From Flavobacterium microcysteis (lineage in GTDB: Bacteria; Bacteroidota; Bacteroidia; Flavobacteriales; Flavobacteriaceae), in assembly GCF_006385255.1 (NCBI RefSeq), contig NZ_VFJE01000054.1, positions 310,001 to 374,000 on the forward strand: DNA of 64,000 nt, written 5' to 3'. The position numbers were made by a program, and so were the translations under genes. The notes under the pieces are model-generated. The model made no database searches. It saw only the letters and a list, made by a program, of their open reading frames with translations, and was not told the DNA's origin. Positions 52,010 to 62,014 of this stretch are shown here, piece by piece; within the stretch, counting starts at the first letter, position 1, and every line of letters begins with the position of its first letter.

Positions 52010-55000
52010 ATGAAAATAGCAGAAATATCAATCAAACGACCAACCCTTGTGATTGTGTTGTTTATCATTCTAACGCTCGGCGGTCTGTTTAGCTACAGCC
52101 AATTGAGCTATGAATTGATCCCGAAGTTTGAAATAAACGTGGTTACGATTTCTACTGTATATCCTGGAGCTTCTCCGGGGGAAGTAGAAAATACGGTAAC
52201 CAAAAAAATCGAAGACGCTGTTTCCTCTCTGGAAAACGTAAAGAAAGTAGAATCGAAATCTATCGAGAGTTTGTCTATCGTTATGGTAACTCTGGAACCG
52301 GAAGCCGATGCGGACTACTCTCTTAACGATGCCCAAAGGAAAATCAACGCTATCGAAAAAGATTTGCCAGAAGATGTTGATCCGCCTTCCCTAACTAAAT
52401 TCTCTTTGAGCGATTTACCGGTAATTACTATCGGTGCAACCGCTGCAAAAATGGACGAAGTGGCATTTTATGACTTGTTAGACAAGAAAATCCAACCGAT
52501 ACTTTCACGTGTAAAAGGTGTGGCTCAGGTGAACTTAGTTGGTGGTGAAGAAAGAGAAATCCAGGTGAGTCTTGACCAAAACAAGCTAAAAGGTTACGGA
52601 ATCTCTGTTCCACAGGTACAGCAGATGATCTTGTCTTCCAACCTTGACTTCCCTACCGGGAATATCCAAACAAGAGAAACTACGATGTTGGTTCGTCTTG
52701 CCGGAAAATACAAGAATGTAGAAGAAATGAGGAATCTTGTAATTTCCTCTAAAAACGGAATTCAAATACGTCTTGGCGATGTAGCCGATGTTCAGGATTC
52801 GCAAAAAGAAGTTGAGAAAATTGCTCGTGTCAATTCCAAAAATGCAATCGTATTACAGGTAATCAAGCAGACTGATGCGAATGCGGTAACAGTGAGTGAA
52901 GACACCTATGCTGCTATTGCTAAAATTGAAAAAGATTATGAAAAGGAAGGCTTAAAGCTTTCAGTAGCCAACGATACTTCTGAATTTACACTGGCAGCAG
53001 CAGACTCGGTAATCCATGACTTGTTCCTGGCCGTATTCCTGGTAGCATTCGTAATGCTTTTCTTCCTGCACAGTATCAGAAACGCCTTTATCGTAATGGT
53101 TTCGATTCCGGCTTCCCTGATTGCTACGTTCATCGGGATTTATATGATGGGTTACACTCTGAACTTAATGAGTTTACTTGGACTTTCATTGGTTGTTGGT
53201 ATTCTTGTGGATGATGCCATCGTGGTATTGGAAAACATTTATCGCCACATGGAAATGGGTAAAAACAAAGTACGTGCCGCCTTTGACGGAACAGCAGAAA
53301 TCGGATTTACCGTAACTGCAATTACATTGGTTATCGTCGTTGTATTCTTGCCAATTGCCATGAGTACGGGATTGGTTGCTAACATTATTACACAGTTCTG
53401 TGTTACCGTTATCATCGCCACGTTATTATCCTTACTATCATCATTTACAATCGTGCCTTGGCTTTCATCTCGATATGGAAAATTGGAGCACGTTACAAAC
53501 AAAAACTTTTTTGGAAGAATCATCCTTGCTTTTGAAAGAGGTCTTGATAAGTTTACCCATAAAGTAACCGATATTTTAAAATGGTCTTTGAAATATAAGA
53601 AATCAACCCTGGCAATTGTCGTTGTATTGTTCTTCAGTTCGCTTGCATTGGTTGGTGCCGGTTTCATTGGAGGAGAATTCTTCCCTAAAATTGACCGTGG
53701 ACAGTTCCTTGTTCAGATCGAATTGCCAAAAGATGCTTCTATCGAACAATCCAACTTTATAGCCCAGAAAGCAGAAGAATATCTGAGACATAAAAAAGAA
53801 ATTGAAGAAATTGTAACTACCGTAGGACAGACTAGTGAAGGTTTTGGTGCTACGCAGGCTACCGTTTACAAAGCAGAAATTGACGTGAAGCTGATTGACA
53901 AATCACTTCGTAAAGACGGAACTTATATCTATGCAGCAAAAATGAAGCGTGAATTGGAAAAAATTCTCGTAGGTGCCAAAATCAAAACTGTACCTGTAAG
54001 TATTATGGGTGGTGCCGATGAAGCCCCAATTTTCTTGACGGTTACCGGACCGGATTTAGAAAGTGCAACAGCCTTTGCTAAAAAAGCAGAAGCACAATTG
54101 ATGAAAATCAAAGGAGCTACAGAAATCAAACTTTCGGTAGAAGAAGGTAGCCCGGAAATTGCCGTTCAGGTTGATAGAGACAAGATGGCTGCGTTAGGAC
54201 TGACGCTACAAACAGTTGGAACAACAATGCAGACTGCATTTAATGGGAATACAGATGCTAAGTTCCGTGCCGGAGAATATGAATACGACATCAATATTCG
54301 TTTTAACGAATACGACCGTTCGAACATTAATAATGTTAGCGACCTGGTATTCATCAACGATATGGGACAGCAAATCAAACTATCACAATTTGCAAGCGTT
54401 AAAGAAAGTTCAGGACCAAGCTTACTGGAGCGTCGCGACAAAGCAACTGCTGTGTCGATTAAAGCACAGACTATTGGTAGACCTTCTGGAGACGTCGCTG
54501 CAGAATGGGAAGCACAGTTTTCAAAACTGGAAAAACCAACCGGAGTAAGTTATGTTTGGGGTGGTGATATGGAAAACCAGGCTGAAGGTTTCGGTACATT
54601 AGGAATCGCTTTATTGGCCGCTATTATTTTAGTTTACCTTGTAATGGTAGCCTTGTATAACAGTTTTGTTTATCCGTTTGTGGTCTTGTTCTCTATACCA
54701 TTATCCTTTATCGGAGCATTGATGGCGCTGGCGTTGACTAACAACTCGTTGAATATCTTTACGATTTTAGGGGTAATCATGCTTATTGGTCTGGTTTGTA
54801 AAAATGCGATTCTTCTTGTCGATTTCGCAAACCACAGAAAAGCCGAAGGTGAAACGACTTATATGGCATTGATTCAGGCGAACCATGCCCGACTTCGTCC
54901 GATTTTGATGACGACGATTGCGATGGTTTTCGGTATGGTGCCTATTGCATTGGCTTCTGGAGCTGCTGCCGAGATGAACAACGGTCTGGCTTGGGTAATT

Positions 55001-55186
55001 ATTGGAGGATTGATCAGTTCGTTATTCCTGACCTTGATTATCGTTCCTGTTGTATATGCTATTTTTGACAGCCTGATTGCAAGATTTAACAAAGGCAAAG
55101 AGCCTACAAAATATGAGGAATTGATGGTAGCCGATTATGAGCACAAAGAATTGAGCGACGACGGATTTACCGCAAAACACTCTTAA
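52010..55186 (+). CDS. RND multidrug efflux pump (HAE1 type)
   Basis: A 1058-residue inner-membrane proton-driven pump. The helix-4 signature GILVDDAIVVLENIYRH has paired Asp401-Asp402, as in drug (HAE1) pumps such as AcrB/MexB, unlike the metal signature in the ICE pump. The N-terminus (ISIKRPTLVIVLFIILTLGG) and the duplicated periplasmic loops are complete. It completes the TetR-TolC-adaptor-pump operon, and is followed by a terminator. Confidence 0.93.
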   Translation: MKIAEISIKRPTLVIVLFIILTLGGLFSYSQLSYELIPKFEINVVTISTVYPGASPGEVENTVTKKIEDAVSSLENVKKVESKSIESLSIVMVTLEPEADADYSLNDAQRKINAIEKDLPEDVDPPSLTKFSLSDLPVITIGATAAKMDEVAFYDLLDKKIQPILSRVKGVAQVNLVGGEEREIQVSLDQNKLKGYGISVPQVQQMILSSNLDFPTGNIQTRETTMLVRLAGKYKNVEEMRNLVISSKNGIQIRLGDVADVQDSQKEVEKIARVNSKNAIVLQVIKQTDANAVTVSEDTYAAIAKIEKDYEKEGLKLSVANDTSEFTLAAADSVIHDLFLAVFLVAFVMLFFLHSIRNAFIVMVSIPASLIATFIGIYMMGYTLNLMSLLGLSLVVGILVDDAIVVLENIYRHMEMGKNKVRAAFDGTAEIGFTVTAITLVIVVVFLPIAMSTGLVANIITQFCVTVIIATLLSLLSSFTIVPWLSSRYGKLEHVTNKNFFGRIILAFERGLDKFTHKVTDILKWSLKYKKSTLAIVVVLFFSSLALVGAGFIGGEFFPKIDRGQFLVQIELPKDASIEQSNFIAQKAEEYLRHKKEIEEIVTTVGQTSEGFGATQATVYKAEIDVKLIDKSLRKDGTYIYAAKMKRELEKILVGAKIKTVPVSIMGGADEAPIFLTVTGPDLESATAFAKKAEAQLMKIKGATEIKLSVEEGSPEIAVQVDRDKMAALGLTLQTVGTTMQTAFNGNTDAKFRAGEYEYDINIRFNEYDRSNINNVSDLVFINDMGQQIKLSQFASVKESSGPSLLERRDKATAVSIKAQTIGRPSGDVAAEWEAQFSKLEKPTGVSYVWGGDMENQAEGFGTLGIALLAAIILVYLVMVALYNSFVYPFVVLFSIPLSFIGALMALALTNNSLNIFTILGVIMLIGLVCKNAILLVDFANHRKAEGETTYMALIQANHARLRPILMTTIAMVFGMVPIALASGAAAEMNNGLAWVIIGGLISSLFLTLIIVPVVYAIFDSLIARFNKGKEPTKYEELMVADYEHKELSDDGFTAKHS

Positions 55187-55220
55187 AAAATCGTTCCAAA
55201 AACGAATTAACCTTGAAATT

Positions 55221-55254
55221 TCCCGGCTGAACACCATCAGTCGGGATTTTTTTT
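55221..55254 (+). terminator. Terminator of the efflux operon
   Basis: TCCCGGCTGA (55221-55230) pairs with TCAGTCGGGA (55237-55246, one G-U), followed by eight Ts. Confidence 0.88.
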
Positions 55255-55335
55255 GGAGCATACAAAGCTTATTTTCTTGCCTGACAAGAATAAATCTCGA
55301 CCACATTTTTTATATTGCAGTAAAAATTCCATGTT

Positions 55336-55893
55336 ATGAAAAAAATAATTGCACTCTGTCTTTTTGTTTCCTTGTTTTCCTGCACCTCTGACAAGACCGA
55401 AACCATAACAGTAAAAAACAAATATTCTGTAGAATTGCCTTCCTTTCTTTCGGAAGCTAAGGGACTTCATAATCAGGCCTCATTGCAATATCAAAACGCT
55501 TTCAAGGAATTTTATGTGGTAATTATTGACGAGCCAAAACAGGAATTTATGGATGCAGCAAAGACTACAGCCGAGTTTTCTCCTGATTTTAATGGCTACT
55601 CACAAATCCTGAGAGGCAGCTTAGAAGCTTCTCTTAAAGAAGCAGCTTTTACAGACACAAAAGACACTCATATCAATGGACTAAATGCAAAAACTTTTTC
55701 GCTGACCGGAAAAATGGATGAAATCCCTATTTTTTATGATATTGCCTATGTTGAAGGCAAAAATCATTTTTATCAGATTGTAATTTGGACTATAGAAAGC
55801 AGCAAAGATAAATTCAGGGAACCTATGGACAAGATTATTGCTTCTTTTAAGGAAATCGGTTCTGGAAAAAGCAGTGACAGGAGTTTAAAATAA
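55336..55893 (+). CDS. Hypothetical lipoprotein
   Basis: A 185-residue lipoprotein with signal MKKIIALCLFVSLFSC (Cys16). The mature part begins with beta strands (KYSVELPSFLSEAKGL) and has an alternating alpha/beta pattern that resembles PsbP-like or other small ligand-binding folds (YDIAYVEGKNHFYQIVIW). No catalytic motif is seen. It is monocistronic, bounded by terminators on both sides. Confidence 0.7.
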   Translation: MKKIIALCLFVSLFSCTSDKTETITVKNKYSVELPSFLSEAKGLHNQASLQYQNAFKEFYVVIIDEPKQEFMDAAKTTAEFSPDFNGYSQILRGSLEASLKEAAFTDTKDTHINGLNAKTFSLTGKMDEIPIFYDIAYVEGKNHFYQIVIWTIESSKDKFREPMDKIIASFKEIGSGKSSDRSLK

Positions 55894-55901
55894 GAACAAA
55901 A

Positions 55902-55932
55902 AAAATCCATTAGCATTTACTAATGGATTTTT
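55902..55932. terminator. Bidirectional terminator
   Basis: AAAAATCCATTAG and CTAATGGATTTTT-type arms around a short loop lie between the convergent lipoprotein and MORN-repeat genes, with A and T runs. Confidence 0.85.
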
Positions 55933-55952
55933 CTTTTGAAAGATAATCAGAT

Positions 55953-56300
55953 TTAATTTCTGTTTGCAAGAGCATCCTGCTTCCAGCTTTTAACTGCAGC
56001 AACTCTGCTATCAGAATAATCAACTTCACTTAAATTATTATCTGTCCAAAAAAACCATTTTCCGGTTTTTGCACCGTTATTATATTCTCCTAAAGATTTT
56101 TTGTTTCCTGCTTCGTCATAAGAAATCCATTTTCCGTGAACTTTCCCATCCTTATAGAATCCTTCTTGCATTACTTTTCCATTATCATAAAAATAGGTAG
56201 CTTTTACCATATTGTCTACAACTTCATATTTATGATCCGCCTTTTGCGCAAAAACAACTCCAGAAATCAGCATCACTGCCATAATCAAACACTTTTTCAT
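55953..56300 (-). CDS. Secreted MORN-repeat protein (YwqK-like)
   Basis: A 115-residue exported protein (signal to GVVFAQ) with two or three MORN-type repeats: YFYDNGKVMQEGFYKDGKVH, GKWISYDEAGNKKSLGEY, GAKTGKWFFWTDN. Databases often call this group YwqK antitoxin, but no toxin gene adjoins it. MORN repeats in such bacterial proteins form beta-hairpin rods of unknown role. It is divergent from aspS. Confidence 0.72.
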   Translation of the reverse strand: MKKCLIMAVMLISGVVFAQKADHKYEVVDNMVKATYFYDNGKVMQEGFYKDGKVHGKWISYDEAGNKKSLGEYNNGAKTGKWFFWTDNNLSEVDYSDSRVAAVKSWKQDALANRN

Positions 56301-56592
56301 AATTCTGTCTTTTTTAGTTATTTACAATTCTCTAACAAATATAATTATTCCTTTACAATTAAAAAACTTTAACTTAACAATTTGATAACATTGAATGAAA
56401 ACTTAACATTGGAATTCTCTTAAGCCTTATAAACATTGGCATTCCCAAAATCGTCAAAAAAAAACATTCACCATTGTCCTAAACTGAATTAAGAGGCAAA
56501 AAGCGCAAAGAACTACGGTTATACCTATATAAATTTTATTTTTTCCACTCTTTATAATTTAAAAATCATAATTCATAATTGACAATTATCAC

Positions 56593-56600
56593 TAAATTTG
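56593..56600 (+). promoter_or_regulatory. -7 box of aspS
   Basis: TAAATTTG fits the Bacteroidetes -7 consensus and ends 18 bases before ATG 56619. It overlaps the TTG that could otherwise begin a longer aspS frame at 56598, which argues for the ATG. The rest of the 318-base gap 56301-56618 is AT-rich and shows no other clear feature. Confidence 0.55.
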
Positions 56601-56618
56601 CCATCTAAAATTTTGATA

Positions 56619-58364
56619 ATGTATAGAAGTCATAATTGTGGAGAATTAAATGCTTCACATATTAATACAGAAGTTACGCTTGCGGGCTGGGTTCAAAAAA
56701 CACGTGATAAGGGTTTTATGATCTGGGTTGACCTGCGCGACCGCTACGGAATTACACAATTGATTTTTGATTCAGAAAGAACCGATGCTGCTGTTTTTGA
56801 AATGGCTAAAACATTGGGCAGGGAATTTGTCATTCAGGTAAAAGGAACTGTTATTGAGAGAGAATCAAAAAACAAAAATATGTCAACTGGCGATATTGAA
56901 ATTTTAGTTTCAGAATTAAGCCTTTTGAATGCCGCATTGACCCCGCCATTTACGATTGAAGACGAAACAGACGGCGGTGAAGATATCAGAATGAAATACC
57001 GTTATCTGGATATCAGAAGAAATCCTGTAAAAAACAGCTTGCTTTTCCGTCATAAAGTGTCTATGGAAGTTCGAAAATATCTTTCAGACTTAGACTTCTG
57101 TGAAATTGAGACGCCTTACCTGATCAAATCGACTCCTGAAGGAGCTCGTGATTTTGTGGTGCCGTCAAGAATGAACGAAGGACAATTTTATGCTTTGCCT
57201 CAATCGCCTCAGACTTTTAAACAGCTGTTGATGGTTGGCGGTATGGATAAATATTTCCAAATCGTGAAATGTTTCCGTGATGAGGATTTAAGAGCCGACA
57301 GACAACCTGAGTTTACACAGATTGACTGCGAAATGGCTTTTGTGGAACAGGAAGACATCTTGAATGTTTTTGAAGGACTGACTCGCCACTTGCTGAAAGA
57401 AATCAAAGGAATTGAAGTGGATAAATTCCCAAGGATTACTTATGATTATGCCATGAAAACGTACGGTAATGACAAACCGGATATTCGTTTCGGTATGGAA
57501 TTTGGCGAATTGAACGAAGTAGCACAACATAAAGAGTTTGCCGTTTTTAACAGCGCTGAACTTGTAGTGGGAATTGCAGCTCCTGGTTGCGCTTCATATA
57601 CCAGAAAAGAAATCGATAACCTGATTGATTGGGTAAAACGACCACAAGTAGGCGCTACCGGAATGGTATACGCCAAATACGAACTTGACGGAAGCATTAA
57701 ATCATCTGTAGATAAATTCTACGATCAGGATGATTTGCAGAACTGGGCAAAAGTTACTGGTGCTAAACCAGGCGACCTGATCTTGGTTCTTTCCGGTCCT
57801 GCAAACAAAACAAGAGCGCAATTAAGTGCTTTGAGAATGGAATTGGCAACTCGTTTGGGATTAAGAAATCCAGAAGTTTTTGCTCCGCTTTGGGTAGTAG
57901 ATTTCCCATTGTTAGAATTTGACGAAGAAAGTGGCAGATATCATGCGATGCACCACCCATTTACATCTCCAAAACCGGAAGACATTGCCTTGCTTGAAAC
58001 TGAACCAGGTAATGTAAGAGCTAATGCTTACGATATGGTTTTGAACGGAAACGAAATTGGAGGTGGTTCAATCAGAATTCATGATAAGGCGACACAACAG
58101 CTCATGTTCAAATATCTTGGTTTTACCGAAGAAGAAGCCCGAAACCAATTCGGATTCTTGATGGATGCTTTCCAATTTGGAGCTCCACCACACGGAGGTT
58201 TGGCCTTTGGATTGGACAGATTGGTTGCTATTTTAGGAGGACAAGAAACCATCCGTGACTTTATTGCTTTCCCTAAAAACAATTCAGGACGCGACGTAAT
58301 GATTGATGCTCCTTCCGCAATTGACAACAAACAATTGGAAGAACTTCACATCCGACTTAAATAA
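56619..58364 (+). CDS. aspS: Aspartyl-tRNA synthetase
   Basis: From ATG 56619 this is a 581-residue class II synthetase that charges tRNA-Asp. The N-terminal OB fold ([26 protein letters not shown]) binds the anticodon. Motif 2 is [18 protein letters not shown], the bacterial GAD insertion follows, and motif 3 is [14 protein letters not shown]. The length fits bacterial AspRS. It has its own promoter and terminator. Confidence 0.97.
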   Translation: MYRSHNCGELNASHINTEVTLAGWVQKTRDKGFMIWVDLRDRYGITQLIFDSERTDAAVFEMAKTLGREFVIQVKGTVIERESKNKNMSTGDIEILVSELSLLNAALTPPFTIEDETDGGEDIRMKYRYLDIRRNPVKNSLLFRHKVSMEVRKYLSDLDFCEIETPYLIKSTPEGARDFVVPSRMNEGQFYALPQSPQTFKQLLMVGGMDKYFQIVKCFRDEDLRADRQPEFTQIDCEMAFVEQEDILNVFEGLTRHLLKEIKGIEVDKFPRITYDYAMKTYGNDKPDIRFGMEFGELNEVAQHKEFAVFNSAELVVGIAAPGCASYTRKEIDNLIDWVKRPQVGATGMVYAKYELDGSIKSSVDKFYDQDDLQNWAKVTGAKPGDLILVLSGPANKTRAQLSALRMELATRLGLRNPEVFAPLWVVDFPLLEFDEESGRYHAMHHPFTSPKPEDIALLETEPGNVRANAYDMVLNGNEIGGGSIRIHDKATQQLMFKYLGFTEEEARNQFGFLMDAFQFGAPPHGGLAFGLDRLVAILGGQETIRDFIAFPKNNSGRDVMIDAPSAIDNKQLEELHIRLK

Positions 58365-58370
58365 TAAAAA

Positions 58371-58394
58371 AAGCCCCGAAATCGGGGCTTTTTT
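58371..58394. terminator. Bidirectional terminator
   Basis: AAGCCCCGA and TCGGGGCTT form a perfect stem with A and T runs between the convergent aspS and TPR-AraC genes. Confidence 0.92.
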
Positions 58395-60093
58395 ATATCT
58401 GTTCTTTATTGAGCTCATTCAAAAAGTAGGAAGGATAAATGCCTGTAGAAGCAAAAAAAGCCTTTGAAAAATGCTGCGGAGTGCTAAATCCCGATTCATC
58501 TGCAAGTGCTTTGATTGTATAATTGCGATATCTGGACTGACTTTTTAAAAGTTCGACAATATAGTCGATGCGTAAATCATTCAGATAAGTATTATAGTTT
58601 TTATTCCGATAGTGGTTTATAACTTTAGAAAGATAATTGGAATTCGTATTGAATGCTGATGCCAAATTGACCAAAGTCAGATCTTTTTCTAGAAACTTTT
58701 TGCGATTTTCAAATTTCTCAAGTTCCTTTAATATCAATGCAACAACGTCTGGGTTGATGTCAAGTCCCTTTTTCTCTTCATCTTCTTTTTCAACAACTAT
58801 AGCTTTAGGTTTTTCTTTTTCGGCTCCCATCAATTCTTCAAATTTTTGACGATAGAGTTTCTGGTTACTATAATAGCGGTAGAAGAAATACAATGTCAAA
58901 AAGAAAAAAACAGCTAATGAAAAATACAATAATAAAGTAGTTTTCTCCTTGCCAGCCAATTGTTTTTCAATTTCCTGCTTGGCCTGTCGAAGTGCTTTAG
59001 TATCATATTCTTTATGAATTTTTCCAGACATATATTTGAAATTCGTGTTAAGCACACTGTCTGCCTTCATCAGCCTATTGATGTAATAAAGCTGGTTTTT
59101 TACATCTCCTTTTTCTTTATAATAGCCAACCAATAGTTCATAATTTTCCCTCAAATCAGGGCGTATGTATTTTTTTTCGGAAAAAACACGGTCCACTTTT
59201 TTAAAATAGGGGAGCGCCTTTTCCTGTTGGCCTTGATCCCAGTAACATTTTCCTATATAAAAATAGCCTACTGTTTCATTAGCAAAGTCATTGTTCCTTA
59301 TGATTGCCGGTAATGCTTGTTGGATATTCTGAATCGCTTTAGAATAGTTTTTTTTGAAATATTGATTGATTCCTTCAGAATGGACAATATAATTCTGTGT
59401 CAGCTCTACATTCAGCCGCTTGGCTTCTTTTAATGCAAATTCATTGGTTTCTGTACTTAAGTCATATTTTCCAAGTCGGTTATAGACCAATCCTAAAGAA
59501 TGCAACGAATTCAGATAACCTCTCTGATAATCGTATTCATCATACTTTTTAAAAAAATCAACACATTCTTTTAGCAAGACCAGAGCTTCATCATTGAATC
59601 CCAAATGTATTTTGATTCCGGCTATATGGTATTTGAGTTCATATTTGAGATAATTATCATTGGAATTGGAAATATAGTCGCTTGCTTTCAGGTAAAAATT
59701 CAAGGCCTGGACATAATCTTTGATGGAATAATAAAAATTCCCTTTTGAAATATAAGCAGAGCCAATAACCGGAGCATCATTAGTCATCATTGCAGCGGCC
59801 ACTATACTATCTGCATATACAGGTTTCAGACTGTCAGACACAAAAAAGATAGCATTGGAATAGGCATTGACAGCCTCATTCAGATTGTTTTCCAATTTTG
59901 CCTTTGACAAATAAGAATCTAAATAAAAGAGTGCCCTTACAGTATCTTCTTCATAAAGATCGATCTTATTATTAAGGTAGTCATAGGATTTCTCTTTTAA
60001 GGAATCTGGCAGATAAAATCCTTTTTGCTGAGAAAAAACAGGAAATTGTAATACCAAAAAGAGTATCAAGAAAATACTGGACTTATTTGTCAT
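58393..60093 (-). CDS. Membrane-anchored TPR-AraC regulator
   Basis: The ATG at 60093 (MTNKSSIFLILFLVLQFPVF) gives a 566-residue protein with a signal segment; in-frame ATGs at 60123 and 60150 are possible. The periplasmic half holds about six TPR-like repeats (SKGNFYYSIKDYVQALNFYL, FYIGKCYWDQGQQEKALPYF). One membrane helix (LLLYFSLAVFFFLTLYFFYRYY) precedes a cytoplasmic linker and an AraC-type DNA-binding domain at the C-terminus (KALADESGFSTPQHFSKAFFASTGIYP). It would sense something outside and regulate genes directly. Its targets are unknown; the nearby small secreted-protein genes are candidates. Confidence 0.82.
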   Translation of the reverse strand: MTNKSSIFLILFLVLQFPVFSQQKGFYLPDSLKEKSYDYLNNKIDLYEEDTVRALFYLDSYLSKAKLENNLNEAVNAYSNAIFFVSDSLKPVYADSIVAAAMMTNDAPVIGSAYISKGNFYYSIKDYVQALNFYLKASDYISNSNDNYLKYELKYHIAGIKIHLGFNDEALVLLKECVDFFKKYDEYDYQRGYLNSLHSLGLVYNRLGKYDLSTETNEFALKEAKRLNVELTQNYIVHSEGINQYFKKNYSKAIQNIQQALPAIIRNNDFANETVGYFYIGKCYWDQGQQEKALPYFKKVDRVFSEKKYIRPDLRENYELLVGYYKEKGDVKNQLYYINRLMKADSVLNTNFKYMSGKIHKEYDTKALRQAKQEIEKQLAGKEKTTLLLYFSLAVFFFLTLYFFYRYYSNQKLYRQKFEELMGAEKEKPKAIVVEKEDEEKKGLDINPDVVALILKELEKFENRKKFLEKDLTLVNLASAFNTNSNYLSKVINHYRNKNYNTYLNDLRIDYIVELLKSQSRYRNYTIKALADESGFSTPQHFSKAFFASTGIYPSYFLNELNKEQI

Positions 60094-60253
60094 AAGAAAT
60101 TTCTGCTGTTTTTTGATTTGCATAGTATATTCAAATAAGTAAAGAGTCATAAATGTAGCATAAAAATAAATAAAAACGTTAAAAAAATCCGTTTTTTAAT
60201 CTGTCGGATAACTTGATCTAAATGGTAGATTGAAAATTTACCTTTAAAAATAT

Positions 60254-60276
60254 AATTAACTGATTTACAGTTAATT
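60254..60276. promoter_or_regulatory. 9-bp inverted repeat
   Basis: AATTAACTG (60254-60262) and CAGTTAATT (60268-60276) form a perfect dyad with a 5-base centre. It lies 8 bases before the 40-bp palindrome in the gap between the TPR-AraC gene and the next lipoprotein gene and could be an operator. Confidence 0.45.
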
Positions 60277-60284
60277 AATTGACA

Positions 60285-60324
60285 AAAAACGCACTACGAA
60301 TTCATGAATTCGTAGTGCGTTTTT
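60285..60324. promoter_or_regulatory. 40-bp perfect palindrome
   Basis: A flawless 40-base palindrome with the core GAATTCATGAATTC and AAAAACGCAC / GTGCGTTTTT ends. A third half-like copy, GAATTCGTA, lies just downstream at about 60328-60336. The A/T ends would let it act as a bidirectional terminator; the repeated TGAATTCGTA half-site instead suggests protein binding. The 344-base gap 60151-60494 holds only this, the dyad at 60254-60276 and AT-rich sequence. Confidence 0.7.
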
Positions 60325-60494
60325 CGTGAATTCGTACCATATGCGCTTGCAAACGGCAAATTCGCAAGATAGCTTTGTCAACGAAATCCTGAAGCAATTT
60401 TTTGAAAGGGATGAAAAATCGAAAGTTCAATGTCTAGGCAAAAATGAACTGAAGAGCAAGATAGTTTAACAACAAACCTAACACCCCCACTCTC

Positions 60495-61220
60495 ATGAAA
60501 AAGTTATTATCATTATCCCTGTTTTTATCATTAACATTTTTGTCATGTTCTACGGATGAGGACATCGAAATGGAAGCATCGCAATCCAATGCGTCAGCAT
60601 CTATAAATCATAAAAAAGAAAATCCAGGAAACTGGAGTCCACAAAATGCTGCTAATCCTTATGATCAAGCAGGGATTCTATACCGACAGATTCTTGAGCA
60701 GTATAATGCCAATGTTCCTACGACTACAACCCCATCTCAAATCATATTTGATATTGAATCTATTGCAAATGGTTTTTCCGACTTCGCTCCTATGAAAAAC
60801 AACAGCTATTCGCCAATAGCTTACAACAACATTAGTTGGATTCTGACCACTGAAGAAAGTTATCATATCGCCATCAGCAACAATAATAATCTATCCATCA
60901 CCGCAAAAAATCAGTTAGAAACCTTGGCTTCTACCCTGATACAGATGATAGATGCTCAGACCACATCAAAAAGCATCCATGATTACATTGTCGGTTTTGA
61001 GGCATCCATATCATCAAGCACTGTTCTAACGGCTACCGACAAAAAGACAATCCTAACCTCTAGCTCAATTGCCAGACATGCCAATTACCAACGTAAGAAA
61101 GGAAGAAGATGGGACATCCATCATGGAATAACCGGAGCGGTTTATGGCGACAATGAAAACATGGCAAAGGCCGTAACGACAGCAGCTAGCATCAGCGCCA
61201 TCGGAAACACCATCAATTAA
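60495..61220 (+). CDS. Hypothetical lipoprotein, N/S/T-rich
   Basis: A 241-residue lipoprotein with signal MKKLLSLSLFLSLTFLSC (Cys18) followed by an acidic STDEDIEMEAS segment. The rest is helical and Asn/Ser/Thr-rich (NSYSPIAYNNISWILTTEESYHIAISNNNN). No motif or family is recognised. Near the C-terminus GRRWDIHHGITGAVYGDNENMAKA has a His pair. It starts the cluster of secreted proteins that continues to the window end. Confidence 0.65.
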   Translation: MKKLLSLSLFLSLTFLSCSTDEDIEMEASQSNASASINHKKENPGNWSPQNAANPYDQAGILYRQILEQYNANVPTTTTPSQIIFDIESIANGFSDFAPMKNNSYSPIAYNNISWILTTEESYHIAISNNNNLSITAKNQLETLASTLIQMIDAQTTSKSIHDYIVGFEASISSSTVLTATDKKTILTSSSIARHANYQRKKGRRWDIHHGITGAVYGDNENMAKAVTTAASISAIGNTIN

Positions 61221-61390
61221 CAATTTGAAAGTAAGTAGTTTAAGTAAATAAAGTTCAACCAAACCAACCAAAATGACCATGAAAAACATCAGAGATCACC
61301 CTAGTATGCCCTAATTCGGAAAACCTCATAGAATGTAGTTTGGATTCTATAAAAAACAAACAATCCAATAAAAACTTATTAATCAACCAT

Positions 61391-61427
61391 GGCAAAACCG
61401 CCTCCTAACCAACCAAAGCGGAATGCC
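61391..61427 (+). ncRNA. Structured leader, copy 1
   Basis: GGCA (61391-61394) pairs with TGCC (61424-61427) and CCGC (61398-61401) with GCGG (61418-61421), making a two-part hairpin ending 17 bases before ATG 61445. Copy 2 at 62015-62054 has the same design with one compensatory base-pair change and the same spacing. It may be a cis-regulatory RNA. The rest of the gap 61221-61390 shows no gene. Confidence 0.5.
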
Positions 61428-61444
61428 CTTTAAATTCAAAAATT

Positions 61445-61912
61445 ATGAAAAATTTACTCTTCAGCTTAATGGCTATCACATTGTTCAGCTTAAGTGCGAA
61501 CGCTAGTGAAATTAAGGAAAACACAATAGCAACTGCAGCTATTGATAAAATCGAGAACACAACAGATCTTGGAGATTTGACACAGCCAACAGCGACTACA
61601 TCAATAAAAATAACTTGGGGAAGAAAATCCAAAGGCTGTCGTGGTTTTGGAATATGCCGCATAATTATCACTATTGATATCCAATTCAAAGCTTCAGTAA
61701 ACAGCAGAGGAAATCTTGTTTTAGAAGCAAATGCTGCAGGTCTTGAATCAGTTAGAAGCCATTTTGGATCAAACACAATCACAGTTGAGGAAGATTATCC
61801 ATTGGAAGCTGATGTAGCAAGACAACTTGGATTGCAAGGTGACTATACTGTCAGAGCAGGAAGATACACGTTGCAACCTGACGGAAATGGCAACTTTGTA
61901 ACAACTATGTAA
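61445..61912 (+). CDS. Small secreted Cys-motif protein, paralogue 1
   Basis: A 155-residue exported protein with signal MKNLLFSLMAITLFSLSANA. The mature part has WGRKSKGCRGFGICRIII (Cys-x5-Cys) and ends ITVEEDYPLEADVARQLGLQ...GRYTL...GNFVTTM. The family is not recognised. It is a clear paralogue of 62072-62527 (WGRxSxGCxGxGIC and the same C-terminal block). Cysteines two turns apart could form a disulphide or bind metal. It has its own leader and terminator. Confidence 0.75.
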   Translation: MKNLLFSLMAITLFSLSANASEIKENTIATAAIDKIENTTDLGDLTQPTATTSIKITWGRKSKGCRGFGICRIIITIDIQFKASVNSRGNLVLEANAAGLESVRSHFGSNTITVEEDYPLEADVARQLGLQGDYTVRAGRYTLQPDGNGNFVTTM

Positions 61913-61942
61913 CAGACTACTTACTTCTATAATTCAATAGGC

Positions 61943-61972
61943 ACTATCTAAAAAATCTGATAGTCCATTTTT
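61943..61972 (+). terminator. Terminator after paralogue 1
   Basis: ACTATC (61943-61948) pairs with GATAGT (61959-61964), followed by CCATTTTTT. The arm sequence is the same as in the palindrome after paralogue 2, so the terminator seems duplicated with the gene. Confidence 0.7.
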
Positions 61973-62014
61973 TAAAATTCAACCAAAAAAACAATCAATT
62001 TTATTAATCAACCC

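Noticed and set aside
55953..56300. YwqK as half of a toxin-antitoxin pair
   Set aside because: No toxin gene adjoins it, and the protein is exported with MORN repeats.
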